From Lachnospiraceae bacterium (lineage in GTDB: Bacteria; Bacillota; Clostridia; Lachnospirales; Lachnospiraceae): DNA of 64,000 nucleotides. The translations under genes were made by a program, and so were the position numbers. Below, in pieces: positions 26,057 to 33,425 of the stretch. Under the pieces are notes generated by a model that saw only the letters and a program-made list of their open reading frames with translations, made no database searches and was not told the origin of the DNA. The stretch's first letter is position 1. Each line of letters begins with the position of its first letter. The stretch spans positions 1 to 64,000 of the forward strand of contig JAETQH010000008.1 of NCBI GenBank assembly GCA_021770785.1, in the 5' to 3' direction.

Positions 26057-26854
26057 TTATTCAATTAAATCTTTTTCCTCTTCGTCCTCATTGTATGTGT
26101 CGTTTATCTCTCCTGTTTCGGGGTCTACGTCATACTCTCCGCTTATCTTCTGTTTCATTAGTGCGTACCGCTTCTCTTCCAAGGATATACGGCGTTGCTC
26201 TAACTCATAAGACTTGATAGAATCCAACAACTTAATAATGCGTCCGTGTATTTTGTTTAGTTCTGCTTCTAACTTCATTGCTCTTTCAAATGCTGATGAT
26301 TTTATAGTGGTTTCCATAGCCATATCAAGAGGGGGAGTATTTCCGCCCTCTCCCTCTGTATACGCTGCGTAAGGGTCGCTATCCTCCGCCTTGCGTGGGG
26401 TACGCATTTCTACAACCTTGTCCGTGTATAACTGTCCTGTATCATCACTATTAAGGCTTGCTATACGTTTCTTTAGGTCGTTTTCTTTGGCTATAAGCGT
26501 CTGCAATTCCCTTAACATATTCTCTGACGTGTTGAGGGTAACGGATTCTATAAGGACCTTTTCTTCCTCCGTCAATTCGTCAAAATAGACCGTAGAATAT
26601 GCCCCGTGTGTTTCGGCGTTTCGGTTTCTCGGCGGGGCCCCGTGACCCTTGGCGTTTCGGTTTCCCTTTTGCCCTCCCCTTTTTTTAGGCTTGTTTTTTA
26701 ACTCTTCCTCCCACTTCCCTACACACTTCCATTTACGCACCTGTGAGGAATCTATACCCAAACTCTCCGCTATTTCGGACGGCTTCGCCAACCCCTCCGA
26801 ATCAAGAAAAATCTGCTTCGCTTTTTCTTTGGTTTCATTCACTTTTTTAGCCAC
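26057..26854 (-). CDS. PBSX-type terminase small subunit-like DNA-binding protein
   Basis: I chose GTG at 26852-26854 (reads VAKKVNETKEKAKQIF) because AAAGGAGGTTTGACC precedes it; the longer frame begins inside the leader hairpin. The N-terminus has an HTH (KPSEIAESLGIDSSQVRKWK), then a basic GGQKGNRNAKGHGAPPRNRN stretch, then coiled-coil parts. This matches PBSX/YqaS-like small terminases, yet a Nu1-like subunit is also present next door. It is the first gene after the late promoter-like element at 27005-27042. Confidence 0.78.
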   Translation of the reverse strand: MAKKVNETKEKAKQIFLDSEGLAKPSEIAESLGIDSSQVRKWKCVGKWEEELKNKPKKRGGQKGNRNAKGHGAPPRNRNAETHGAYSTVYFDELTEEEKVLIESVTLNTSENMLRELQTLIAKENDLKKRIASLNSDDTGQLYTDKVVEMRTPRKAEDSDPYAAYTEGEGGNTPPLDMAMETTIKSSAFERAMKLEAELNKIHGRIIKLLDSIKSYELEQRRISLEEKRYALMKQKISGEYDVDPETGEINDTYNEDEEEKDLIE

Positions 26855-26945
26855 GGTCAAACCTCCTTTCGTTTGTTTTTCCATTTTCCGCCGTTCCGTC
26901 CAATCGGAATTTACGCATTTTTGCAAAATTTCAAAAATGAAACTT

Positions 26946-26987
26946 AAAAGGCAGCAGGATTTAATACATTTTCTCCCGCTGCCTTTT
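26946..26987 (-). terminator. Intrinsic terminator in the leader of the packaging operon
   Basis: AAAAGGCAGCGGG and CCTGCTGCCTTTT form a 13-bp stem with one G-U pair on the minus-strand RNA, followed by a short T-rich tract. It lies 20-60 bases downstream of the promoter-like element at 27005-27042 and before the terminase gene, matching the layout at 23238-23330. Confidence 0.7.
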
Positions 26988-27004
26988 GGTATTTTCATTT
27001 TAGC

Positions 27005-27042
27005 ATTATATCATAAAAAATCGGGCAATGGCGGGCAATCTT
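27005..27042 (-). promoter_or_regulatory. Late promoter-like element, copy B
   Basis: Same 31-bp element as 23300-23330, here at 27012-27042, with the TTGCCCGCCATTGCCCG direct repeat. One base beyond it is a perfect extended -10, TGaTATAAT (-10 at 27005-27010). The element begins at the stop of the sigma-like regulator gene and heads the packaging and head operon. Confidence 0.75.
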
Positions 27043-27530
27043 TACTTTATGGCTTCGCCTATAATTTCGCTCCGTGATATATTTCTATTCCTTGCAAATT
27101 TTCCGCCCAAGACCTCTAAGGCTACGCACCTTATATTCTTGCTTTGCCGAACGCTATAACTAATTTGTTCCGCTATGCGTTCCCATTTTTGCCCCTTGAT
27201 ATAGAACCCGCAAATAATGGTTTTATGTACCGGGTTAAGTGTTGAAATTTCCTTTAAAATCTCCGTCCTAAGTTTTTTCAACCCTTTAATCCTCTTTTTC
27301 AGAGTTTCGATACTTTCCCTTGTGTCGGTTTCTGCTAATTTAATGGCAAGTAGAGCCGTAGAATCGGATAACTTGTTGCCGTGGGGCATACCGTCATACA
27401 CAACGGCCCCTAACGGATTATACCCGGCTTCGTACTGCTCTAGCCACTCACTCGCCACCTTAATATCAAGGTCAATGTACTTGTAAAATTTTAAGATTGC
27501 TTCCACTTCCGAATTTTTCATAAATTGCAT
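27042..27530 (-). CDS. Sigma-70 region 4-like late transcription regulator (ArpU/RinA/DUF1492 type)
   Basis: A 162-residue protein with N-terminal helices (EAILKFYKYIDLDIKVASEW), a middle coiled coil (IETLKKRIKGLKKLRTEIL) and a C-terminal HTH resembling sigma region 4 (HKTIICGFYIKGQKWERIAE then ISYSVRQSKNIRCVALEVLG). Proteins of this type precede terminase genes in Firmicute phages and switch on late transcription. The duplicated TTGCCCG element begins at its stop codon, so it is the best candidate to bind it. Confidence 0.8.
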   Translation of the reverse strand: MQFMKNSEVEAILKFYKYIDLDIKVASEWLEQYEAGYNPLGAVVYDGMPHGNKLSDSTALLAIKLAETDTRESIETLKKRIKGLKKLRTEILKEISTLNPVHKTIICGFYIKGQKWERIAEQISYSVRQSKNIRCVALEVLGGKFARNRNISRSEIIGEAIK

Positions 27531-27540
27531 ATCCTTTCTT

Positions 27541-27882
27541 TTATGGCGGTCTGTATTTTTCCGACCACTTGATATTTGCTACTGCTTTTCTTGGCTGTTC
27601 TGCCCTGCTACTGCTGCCGTGCCGTGTCCTCCTGTTTATGCAGGATTCGCAAATATCCTCTCTTTGTGGCAATACCTCTAAAATGCGTTCTGCTAATTCC
27701 TTTAAGGTATCCCATATATCAGAAAAGGCTTGCAATGCTCGATTGATTCTATCGCACGTTTCTTTTAGTTCTATGCCCCATATAAGGGATAGTGCCTTGA
27801 TTCCGTATTGTGTTTTCTCGTCTAACACTATCCCTTTAAGACTTATTCCGCCCTCCTTAATCTCCAAATAGTCCATATGCAC
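27541..27882 (-). CDS. Hypothetical phage protein, 113 aa
   Basis: Soluble protein with a central helical region (INRALQAFSDIWDTLKELAE) and one CESC pair (EDICESCINRRTRHGSSSR). The C-terminus is basic. I do not recognise it. It lies between ParB and the late regulator, 4 and 10 bases away, and is part of the same early operon. Confidence 0.7.
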   Translation of the reverse strand: MHMDYLEIKEGGISLKGIVLDEKTQYGIKALSLIWGIELKETCDRINRALQAFSDIWDTLKELAERILEVLPQREDICESCINRRTRHGSSSRAEQPRKAVANIKWSEKYRPP

Positions 27883-27885
27883 CGC

Positions 27886-29355
27886 CTAACTCTGTAAATA
27901 GGTCTGATATTCTTTTGTCTTACCCATTACCCATACAGATAAAGCGTTAGTTAGCCTGCTTTCCCATTCTTTAGGGCAGATATTATTATCTTTCTCCGCC
28001 TGTGTAAGAATGGTTTCCCTCACAACCTTTTGTATTAAGTTATACTGCCCTGTTCCGTACTTCTTTTGTATCCATTCCGTAAAGGATAATCCCTTTTCTT
28101 CCGGCTCGGGTACATACTCGGGGTAATCGCTCATATCCTGCTGCCCCGGTAAAGGGTCGTTATCCTCTTCCTCTGTGCCACCTGCTGCCTGTGGTTCATT
28201 CATACCGCTAAATACTCCGTCTGTTTCCTCTTCGGTGCTTTCCTGCTCTTCCTGTACCTCTTCCGGGGTATCATCATATGTCAAATCTCCGCTTTCAATC
28301 ATCAATTCCACGATTTCCGCAAGGTCGGCATACTCAATTACATAATTCTGCCATTCCTCATTGATAATTGTTAATCCCTCTGCCGAAAACCTGTATATAA
28401 AATGCCTGCCGTCCTCCAAGTTTATTTTTGAGCCTTTAAATGTCTTTTCAAAATGCTTCCTTATCGCTTTTTCTATGCCCGCTGCACCCTTGGCATTAAA
28501 TACCGCCCTGTTGACTTCGCCTTTAATAGCGTCAATGATTGCCTTTTGTGCCTGTTCTACCTGTTCGTCCGTGATTTCTTCTTTTTGTTCCTGTTTCACG
28601 TCCTTAATGTGCATTTCTCCCTTTTCCTCGTACTGCTGATAGGCTTTTGCCTGTTCCTGCTCATTCAGTCGGCTAAGTTCGTGTGCGGTAGAAATGCCGA
28701 TATTGCCCTTTTCCAATTCCTGCTTAAATTCCGGGGATAAGTTGTTGTCTATTGCTTCCATTCGTCCAATCTGTGTAGTGGACGTATTAAGCATTTGTGC
28801 CGCAATTTCACGGATACGCCCCATTCTTACCCGCTCTTCTTTCGGCTTATCCTTGTTTTCCTCCATAAGTGCCTTTTTATACTCTGTAAGCAGTTCTTTT
28901 AGTTCCTTTGCCTGCTGTACTTTTTCCCAATCGGTCAACTCCCTTGCGGTTGAATTTGTGAGGATAAGGCTTAGTTTATCCTTTATGGTGTCGGATTCAT
29001 GCTTGATACGGCACGGTACTTTTCTATACTCTTCCTTTCCCTCCCCTATCAGTTTCAACGCTGCCAATCTCCGGCGGTGTCCTGCGATAACCTCATACTT
29101 GCCGTGTGCTTCCGGCTTAACTACTAAATTCTGCTCTATTCCTCCCGATAACTCGATAGCGTCCGCCAATTCGTTTATGCCCTCTGTTGTGTAGAAATTA
29201 TCCTTACTCGGCATTAAATCCTCTACATCAAGCATTACTACCTCAAAGGGTGTACCCTGCCCCTCTGCCGGTCCTGCTGCTGTCTGTTCTTTTGTCTGTA
29301 CTGCTGCCCCTCTGCTTTTTCCGTTCAATAAATTATTAAGGTCAAATCCTGCCAT
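27886..29355 (-). CDS. parB: ParB/Spo0J-family partition protein
   Basis: The ParB N-terminal domain covers about residues 36-140: LMPSKDNFY, IELSGGIEQNLVVKPE and the CTP-binding arginine motif GHRRRLAA (92-99). An HTH region follows (REIAAQMLNTSTTQIGRMEA, then ISTAHELSRL). The C-terminal 250 residues are acidic, longer than in chromosomal ParB, and end in a possible dimer region. ParB binds parS palindromes and spreads as a CTP clamp. A parS-like palindrome lies 24 bases upstream of its ATG, and its ParA partner is at 30666-31418. Confidence 0.9.
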   Translation of the reverse strand: MAGFDLNNLLNGKSRGAAVQTKEQTAAGPAEGQGTPFEVVMLDVEDLMPSKDNFYTTEGINELADAIELSGGIEQNLVVKPEAHGKYEVIAGHRRRLAALKLIGEGKEEYRKVPCRIKHESDTIKDKLSLILTNSTARELTDWEKVQQAKELKELLTEYKKALMEENKDKPKEERVRMGRIREIAAQMLNTSTTQIGRMEAIDNNLSPEFKQELEKGNIGISTAHELSRLNEQEQAKAYQQYEEKGEMHIKDVKQEQKEEITDEQVEQAQKAIIDAIKGEVNRAVFNAKGAAGIEKAIRKHFEKTFKGSKINLEDGRHFIYRFSAEGLTIINEEWQNYVIEYADLAEIVELMIESGDLTYDDTPEEVQEEQESTEEETDGVFSGMNEPQAAGGTEEEDNDPLPGQQDMSDYPEYVPEPEEKGLSFTEWIQKKYGTGQYNLIQKVVRETILTQAEKDNNICPKEWESRLTNALSVWVMGKTKEYQTYLQS

Positions 29356-29743
29356 TTCTTACGCCCTCCTTTAATTCTGTGACCGAATCGGACACGTTTT
29401 TAATTTTTGATAGTACCGTTTTTATTTCTTCCTCTATTTCGCTTTTCTGCTTCATTATTGCTAATTTGACTTCCTGCCTATGGCTAAGTTCTGCTTTGAG
29501 TTCTGCATTTTCCTGTTTTAGCATTTCAAATTCATATCTTGCCTGCTCTTCGCTTGTTTTAAGCCTGTTGTACTCTTCTAAAGCGATTTCTACTGTCGGA
29601 CCCTTTACCTTAAATTCAATAAACGCCTTGTATTCGTCTAAAGGGATTTCCACCGTTGGAAATGTTTTTATTTGCTGATTCCAACCGCCTAATATTACTG
29701 TATCCTCCTTTGGTGCTTCTATATAATCATTATTATTTTTCAA
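29342..29743 (-). CDS. Hypothetical coiled-coil protein, 133 aa
   Basis: A tandem N-terminal repeat (TVEIPLDEYKAFIEFK and TVEIALEEYNRLKTSE) is followed by a long coiled coil (EQARYEFEMLKQENAELKAE onward). The final segment NVSDSVTELKEG contains a parS-like palindrome at 29379-29395. Family unknown. It overlaps the start of parB by 14 bases, so both are probably co-translated. Confidence 0.72.
   Translation of the reverse strand: MKNNNDYIEAPKEDTVILGGWNQQIKTFPTVEIPLDEYKAFIEFKVKGPTVEIALEEYNRLKTSEEQARYEFEMLKQENAELKAELSHRQEVKLAIMKQKSEIEEEIKTVLSKIKNVSDSVTELKEGVRNGRI
29379..29395. repeat. parS-like palindrome copy 4, beside parB
   Basis: GTGACCGAATCGGACAC on the plus strand. Read on the minus strand it is GTGTCCGATTCGGTCAC, the same as the other copies except the central base. 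It lies 24 bp upstream of the parB start, the position expected for a partition centromere. Confidence 0.75.
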
Positions 29744-29975
29744 TTCCTGCTTCCTCCATTTCTTTTTTTATCTGCTCTATTTCCTCGTGTGACTGTTTCC
29801 ACTTTGATATGTACCCCTCGCAATCCTTGGTATCTCTTAGTTTGCTGATTTTGCAACCTCCTGTATAAAACCGCATTTTTGATATATGCCTGCTGCAATT
29901 CGTATTATTGCAACGGTTATCACAAAATGTCGGGTAATTATCCGTGTTGACTATAATAATTGGTCTGCGTTCCAT
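29733..29975 (-). CDS. Small Cys-rich hypothetical protein, 80 aa
   Basis: Contains CDNRCNNTNCSRH and a later GGCKISKLRDTKDC, so Cys and His residues are spaced for a small metal-binding fold. The C-terminus is a helix (KQSHEEIEQIKKEMEEAG). Family not recognised. It overlaps the next gene by 11 bases in the early operon. Confidence 0.68.
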   Translation of the reverse strand: MERRPIIIVNTDNYPTFCDNRCNNTNCSRHISKMRFYTGGCKISKLRDTKDCEGYISKWKQSHEEIEQIKKEMEEAGIEK

Positions 29976-29978
29976 ATA

Positions 29979-30449
29979 CTACCTCCCCTCTGCGTAATCC
30001 TTGCACATTTCCGGCTCGGGCGTATCCACATTTACTATAATTGCTTCTATCCAAGGCAGACTATCCACCTTTTTTCTCATAATCGGTAGTGCTTCCTCGT
30101 CCGGCATTTCTTCATCTATTCCGCACTCTTCATAGTCAAATATCTTTTCAAAGATATATACTATGTCAGGGTCGCCTTGGTCGTATGTCAAATACTCTCC
30201 GTCATAATGCAAAAACTTATCTATGTACGCTTGCCCCAAACTGCCTAACCAACGCCCGCTATCCTCTCCTACCAAATCTGCGTCTACCATTGGCACAATC
30301 GGTAAATCCGGGTGCTTTCTTATCAGAGTAAATAACTCTTTTAAGTTATCCGCCTGCTTCTCTATCTGCTTTTTCGCCTTATAGATACTCTCCCTAAGTT
30401 CCTTGCTTACTTCCTGCGGACTTTTTATTTTTTCAAAATCTGCAACCAT
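29979..30449 (-). CDS. Hypothetical phage protein, 156 aa
   Basis: An N-terminal helical region (SKELRESIYKAKKQIEKQAD) precedes an alpha/beta part with HPDLPIVPMVDADLVGEDSG, WLGSLGQAYIDKFLHYDGEY and an acidic EECGIDEEMPDEEALPI tail. The pattern is seen in many Firmicute phages but no function is known to me. It sits directly downstream of the ParA-linked small gene. Confidence 0.72.
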   Translation of the reverse strand: MVADFEKIKSPQEVSKELRESIYKAKKQIEKQADNLKELFTLIRKHPDLPIVPMVDADLVGEDSGRWLGSLGQAYIDKFLHYDGEYLTYDQGDPDIVYIFEKIFDYEECGIDEEMPDEEALPIMRKKVDSLPWIEAIIVNVDTPEPEMCKDYAEGR

Positions 30450-30664
30450 TACCTGTACTCCTTTCCTGTTTCCTTATCCCTTAATACAATGCGTTCCACC
30501 AATTCAAACCCTGCAAGGCTGATTATCTGCTTTAGCATTGTAATAAGGCTTGTTACTGCTGCGTTGCGTTCTCTTTCTTCTCTTCTTTCCTCTTTGGTAA
30601 GCGTTCCTATTGCTTCGCCTGCCGTTGGGTCGGGGTATCCCTCTTTATTCCTGTATCCTCCCAT
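30449..30664 (-). CDS. Small hypothetical protein after ParA, 71 aa
   Basis: I chose the ATG at 30662-30664 (MGGYRNKEGYPDPTAGEAIG), preceded by GGAGGTATAGC; the longer frame overlaps parA extensively and is a shadow. The product has EERREERERNAAVTSLITML and FELVERIVLRDKETGKEYR. The GYPDPTAGEAI phrase occurs in many Firmicute phage proteins of unknown role. It starts 2 bases after the parA stop. Confidence 0.78.
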   Translation of the reverse strand: MGGYRNKEGYPDPTAGEAIGTLTKEERREERERNAAVTSLITMLKQIISLAGFELVERIVLRDKETGKEYR

Positions 30665-30665
30665 G

Positions 30666-31418
30666 CTATACCTCCAAATACTCTTTAACAAACGCCTTGT
30701 AATCCCTTGCGGCCCCGGAACGTGGGGAATACTCCATAAGGCTTTCATTGGTAAAAGTAACCTCGTCTGCTTTTTCCGTCCTGCGGATATGAGTTTTAAA
30801 GACCGGGTAACGCTGATTCTGTAACCATTCCTCCCCCTGCCTGCATACATCACGGTTATAGAACATTGTCACAAGGCAACCCCTCAATTTCAGTTTCGGG
30901 TTTAACTGCTTGGCGTTATTTATCTGCTCTTCCAATTCGTCCATACCGTCAAAGGCGTATCCGTCAATCTTAATCGGTATAATAACCTCGTCTGCTGCCA
31001 CAAGTGCATTGATAACGGATATATTTATATCCGGCGGGCAATCAATAATACAATAGTCGTATGCGTCCGCTACCTCTTCCAACTGATTTTTAAGTATTGC
31101 TGCCTGTTCTCTTTCCTCGTCCTTAATAACCATTAAATTAGCAGTCAAAAGGTGCATATTGGCAGGAACGGCATTTAATAAAGGATTCTGCGTTGTCTGT
31201 ATAACCTCCGTAATCCCTGCTTCCCCTGTCAGAATATCCGCAAGGCTTAAATTGTCATAACTCCATACTCCGCAAGCCTTGGATAAGTTGCCCTGCTTGT
31301 CGTTGTCAATGACTAATACCCTTTTACCGTAATCCTTGGCTAAGATATGAGCCATATTTACCGTAGTCGTTGTTTTGGCACAACCGCCTTTCATGTTGAT
31401 AACTGCAATCGTTTTCAT
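30666..31418 (-). CDS. parA: ParA/Soj-family partition ATPase
   Basis: This 250-residue ParA has the deviant Walker A KGGCAKTT (residues 10-17, with Cys instead of the usual Val or Thr), DNDKQGN as the A' box and IIDCPPDI as Walker B. It forms ATP-dependent dimers on nucleoid DNA and is stimulated by ParB. Here parA and parB are separated by four small genes, unlike most par operons, where they are adjacent. Confidence 0.93.
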   Translation of the reverse strand: MKTIAVINMKGGCAKTTTTVNMAHILAKDYGKRVLVIDNDKQGNLSKACGVWSYDNLSLADILTGEAGITEVIQTTQNPLLNAVPANMHLLTANLMVIKDEEREQAAILKNQLEEVADAYDYCIIDCPPDINISVINALVAADEVIIPIKIDGYAFDGMDELEEQINNAKQLNPKLKLRGCLVTMFYNRDVCRQGEEWLQNQRYPVFKTHIRRTEKADEVTFTNESLMEYSPRSGAARDYKAFVKEYLEV

Positions 31419-31678
31419 TCGCTTTTACCTCCTGTTAAAATTTTTTGCACTTCTGAAAAATTCTTTTTCTTAAATCCCCTTAGTATCCCTGCAAATATCG
31501 CCCCTGCCTGTCTGCCTAACTCTTTATTCATAAAAGCAAGGTCGCTTTGCGTGAACATCTTTTTTATATCCGGGTCATTGATAACCTTGGTTGCAAGAAT
31601 CAATTCCGTACCGCATAAGGTTTTAACTCCCTTTTTGAAATACGCCCTATCCTCCTGCGTCATTTCCACTTTTTGCAA
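31415..31678 (-). CDS. Hypothetical protein, 87 aa
   Basis: Short helical protein, QEDRAYFKKGVKTLCGTELI and FMNKELGRQAGAIFAGILRG. Its stop overlaps the parA ATG (ATGA type), suggesting translational coupling. It is of unknown family; it might be a par accessory factor by position only. Confidence 0.68.
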   Translation of the reverse strand: MQKVEMTQEDRAYFKKGVKTLCGTELILATKVINDPDIKKMFTQSDLAFMNKELGRQAGAIFAGILRGFKKKNFSEVQKILTGGKSE

Positions 31679-31967
31679 TCCGTTTTTCCCTCCTTGCCTG
31701 TCTGTATGTTTCCAATATCTTTTCTAATTGGTCTTGTACTGCTGCCGTGTCCTCGTTAAATATCCAAGGGAACAACTCGACCAATTCCATATACATGGTA
31801 TCTATTGCTATGCCGTTTGTGCGGTCAACGACCAACGCACCTACAAACTCATGTAGCAGGCTATACCATTCACGCCTACCAATATCCTTTATTGTGGTTT
31901 TGTCTATGTATATCCGCTTGCCGTATATGTAGCTGTAAAAATCCTCATAAATGCAGATACCGAACAA
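31647..31967 (-). CDS. Hypothetical protein, about 106 aa, start uncertain
   Basis: I favour the TTG at 31965-31967 because CAGGAGGTTATAGA precedes it. The same frame is open further upstream to about 32110 and reads sensibly, so an earlier non-ATG start is possible. The product has YSYIYGKRIYIDKTTIKDIG, LLHEFVGALVVDRTNGIAID and a basic helical tail (ILETYRQARREKRIAKS). Family unknown. Confidence 0.6.
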   Translation of the reverse strand: MFGICIYEDFYSYIYGKRIYIDKTTIKDIGRREWYSLLHEFVGALVVDRTNGIAIDTMYMELVELFPWIFNEDTAAVQDQLEKILETYRQARREKRIAKSGNDAGG

Positions 31968-32223
31968 TCTATAACCTCCTGTACTATTGCAGACTTTATA
32001 CAATACCCAACCTTTGGAAACTCTATAAAGCCTGCAATCACTTTTTCGGGCGGACCTCTTATCATAGAATCCACCGCCTTTCCCGGCATTTGTGATAGGC
32101 GTTGCAATTTTTCACATTAAAAAATTACGAAAAACCTGTTGACCGTCCGTACACTCTCTAGCGTGGTGTACCCGCTGCTATTTTTTCACTCTATCCCTGC
32201 TACGGCTATTGGCTTGCCCTCGT

Positions 32224-32250
32224 CAGAAAACAGGTTGCCGACCTGTTTAA
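32224..32250 (-). terminator. Terminator after the tRNA-like element
   Basis: AAACAGGT and ACCTGTTT form a perfect 8-bp stem with a 5-nt loop. On the minus strand it is followed by TTTTCTG, and it begins 3 bases after the tRNA-like 3' end, so the two look like one small RNA unit. Confidence 0.65.
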
Positions 32251-32314
32251 TGCACCGGGCGGGAATCGAACCCGCTCCGCAAGTGTTTCTTTGCTGCCCC
32301 TTGGCTTCCTGTGC
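32251..32314 (-). ncRNA. tRNA-like element (shortened, degenerate)
   Basis: The minus strand shows a perfect T arm, GCGGG-TTCGATT-CCCGC, followed by CCGGTGC and discriminator A. The 5' strand GCACAGG pairs with CCGGTGC at 6 of 7 positions. Between them are a mini D arm (GCC-AAGG-GGC) and a poor anticodon arm (GCAA/TTGC with an 8-nt loop). It is only 64 nt long, so it is not a normal tRNA. Its first base lies in the stop codon of the gene at 32314-32592. No CCA is encoded. Confidence 0.5.
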
Positions 32315-32592
32315 TAAATTTCAAAATTATTAGTTGCTATTGCAAAATCCTTTAATGCTTCGTGCTTACCGCAAATTTCATAGTATTCAGATACTAAATT
32401 CATTGCTTCGTATATGTGACCTGTCTTTGTAAGTTCTTCTACCAATTTTTCAATTCCACACCATTTATTCCCGTCGCCTTTTTCAAAACATAAATCCTGT
32501 AATTTATGAAATATCTCCGTTTTCCTAGCGTCCAATGCGGAAATTTCTTTATTCCACTCTGTGTATTTTTCTTTTAATTGTGCCTTTGTCAT
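32314..32592 (-). CDS. Hypothetical phage protein, 92 aa
   Basis: First gene behind the operator-controlled promoter at 32634-32662; CGGAGGTAATAAG precedes the ATG. It is a helical protein (QLKEKYTEWNKEISALDARK, IEKLVEELTKTGHIYEAMNL) with scattered Cys residues. Family not recognised. Its stop codon overlaps the tRNA-like element. Confidence 0.72.
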   Translation of the reverse strand: MTKAQLKEKYTEWNKEISALDARKTEIFHKLQDLCFEKGDGNKWCGIEKLVEELTKTGHIYEAMNLVSEYYEICGKHEALKDFAIATNNFEI

Positions 32593-32633
32593 ATCTTATT
32601 ACCTCCGTTTATTTGTTTTCCTTTGATGATTTT

Positions 32634-32662
32634 ATTATATACTTCCGTAAGTATAATTTCAA
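32634..32662 (-). promoter_or_regulatory. Sigma-A promoter of the early operon, operator in spacer
   Basis: TTGAAA (32657-32662), a 17-bp spacer and TATAAT (32634-32639) on the minus strand. The spacer and the adjoining bases form the perfect inverted repeat TATACTT-CCGT-AAGTATA (32638-32655). A protein bound there would block RNA polymerase, so this is very likely a repressed promoter. It leads into the 32592-27541 genes, including parA and parB. Confidence 0.82.
32638..32655. promoter_or_regulatory. Operator O1
   Basis: TATACTTCCGTAAGTATA, 18 bp, perfect 7-bp arms around CCGT. It covers the -35/-10 spacer of the promoter at 32634-32662. Confidence 0.78.
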
Positions 32663-32680
32663 CCCGGCAAATTCAACAAA

Positions 32681-32698
32681 TATACTTCCGTAAGTTTG
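32681..32698. promoter_or_regulatory. Operator O2
   Basis: TATACTTCCGTAAGTTTG, matching O1 on the left arm, centre and first half of the right arm. It lies 43 bp from O1. Confidence 0.68.
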
Positions 32699-32707
32699 TG
32701 CAATGTG

Positions 32708-32725
32708 TATACTTCCGTAAGTTTA
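32708..32725. promoter_or_regulatory. Operator O3
   Basis: TATACTTCCGTAAGTTTA, 27 bp beyond O2. It overlaps the stop of the gene at 32723-33010. Confidence 0.68.
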
Positions 32726-33010
32726 TTTGTTTCTTTCTTCCAACTGCTGCCGTTTTTCTTTCAGATATTCCATATATTCCCCATACGTCATATCCGGCGG
32801 TACTATTTTCTTCTGTATTTCCTGTGCCTGTTGCAACTTCTCCCTTAATACGGCTGCCTTTGATACCCTCTTAGGCTCTTCCTGCTTCGGCGGTGTTTCC
32901 GCCTTTATTCCTAACCGCCTTGCCTGCCTGTTCGGCTTATATTTGTTGTATGTAACCTTATTGCTTTTGGGGAACTGCTGCCCCTTTTTCCGCCTGCTCT
33001 TCTTTGCCAA
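32723..33010 (-). CDS. Hypothetical basic protein, 95 aa
   Basis: I chose TTG at 33008-33010 (MAKKSRRKKGQQFPKSNK) because AAAGGAG precedes it at 8 bases. Lys/Arg-rich N-terminus, then a helical region (VLREKLQQAQEIQKKIVPP) and YGEYMEYLKEKRQQLEERNK. It could bind nucleic acid, judging by charge only. It overlaps the upstream zinc-ribbon gene by 53 bases. Confidence 0.62.
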   Translation of the reverse strand: MAKKSRRKKGQQFPKSNKVTYNKYKPNRQARRLGIKAETPPKQEEPKRVSKAAVLREKLQQAQEIQKKIVPPDMTYGEYMEYLKEKRQQLEERNK

Positions 33011-33224
33011 CGCTACCGCTCCTTTCCAACTCTTCCGCAATTTCCTTTATGCTTTCCATACACTCCTTTATATTGGTGTCCGTTCCTGCTGTAATGCTTA
33101 GAATACCGCTTATCTGCTTTAACCGCTTTATCTGCTTCGGGTCAACTGCTGCCCTCTGTAAGCACTCGGGGCAGACTTCCACGACCTCCAACGCCTTTTT
33201 ACCGCATATATGGCACTTACCCAT
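32958..33224 (-). CDS. Small zinc-ribbon protein, 88 aa
   Basis: N-terminal CHICGKKALEVVEVCPECL gives two CxxC knuckles for a zinc ribbon. A helical segment follows (IKRLKQISGILSITAGTDTN, MESIKEIAEELE). Function unknown; such proteins are common in Firmicute phage early regions. Confidence 0.72.
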   Translation of the reverse strand: MGKCHICGKKALEVVEVCPECLQRAAVDPKQIKRLKQISGILSITAGTDTNIKECMESIKEIAEELERSGSVGKEEQAEKGAAVPQKQ

Positions 33225-33236
33225 ATTACCAACCCC

Positions 33237-33425
33237 TTATATCTGTATTTCTAATCCTGCTGCCACTCCGCACGATATTAAATAACTCATTAGCAGTACA
33301 AAGGCTGCAAAACCTACTGCTATAATAATCAGCACTATTAAGAATTTGATTAAGAACGGCTTTAACCTCTCCCTAACCCAATACTTAAATACTGTTTTAT
33401 AAAATGCTTTCGTTTTCTCTTTCAT
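33237..33425 (-). CDS. Small membrane protein, 62 aa
   Basis: A basic N-terminus (KTKAFYKTVFKYWVRERLK) precedes one long hydrophobic helix (FLIKFLIVLIIIAVGFAAFV) and a short second hydrophobic stretch. Family not known. The start overlaps the methyltransferase C-terminus by 29 bases. Confidence 0.65.
   Translation of the reverse strand: MKEKTKAFYKTVFKYWVRERLKPFLIKFLIVLIIIAVGFAAFVLLMSYLISCGVAAGLEIQI

Noticed and set aside
31021-31060. CGGGCAAT resembling the late promoter element
   Set aside because: Only a single half repeat, within the ParA Walker B codons, with no -10 box or terminator.
31904-32107. 67-codon frame overlapping the gene at 31647-31967
   Set aside because: It overlaps a better supported gene and lacks a good ribosome site; the extra length could equally be the upstream part of that neighbouring frame.
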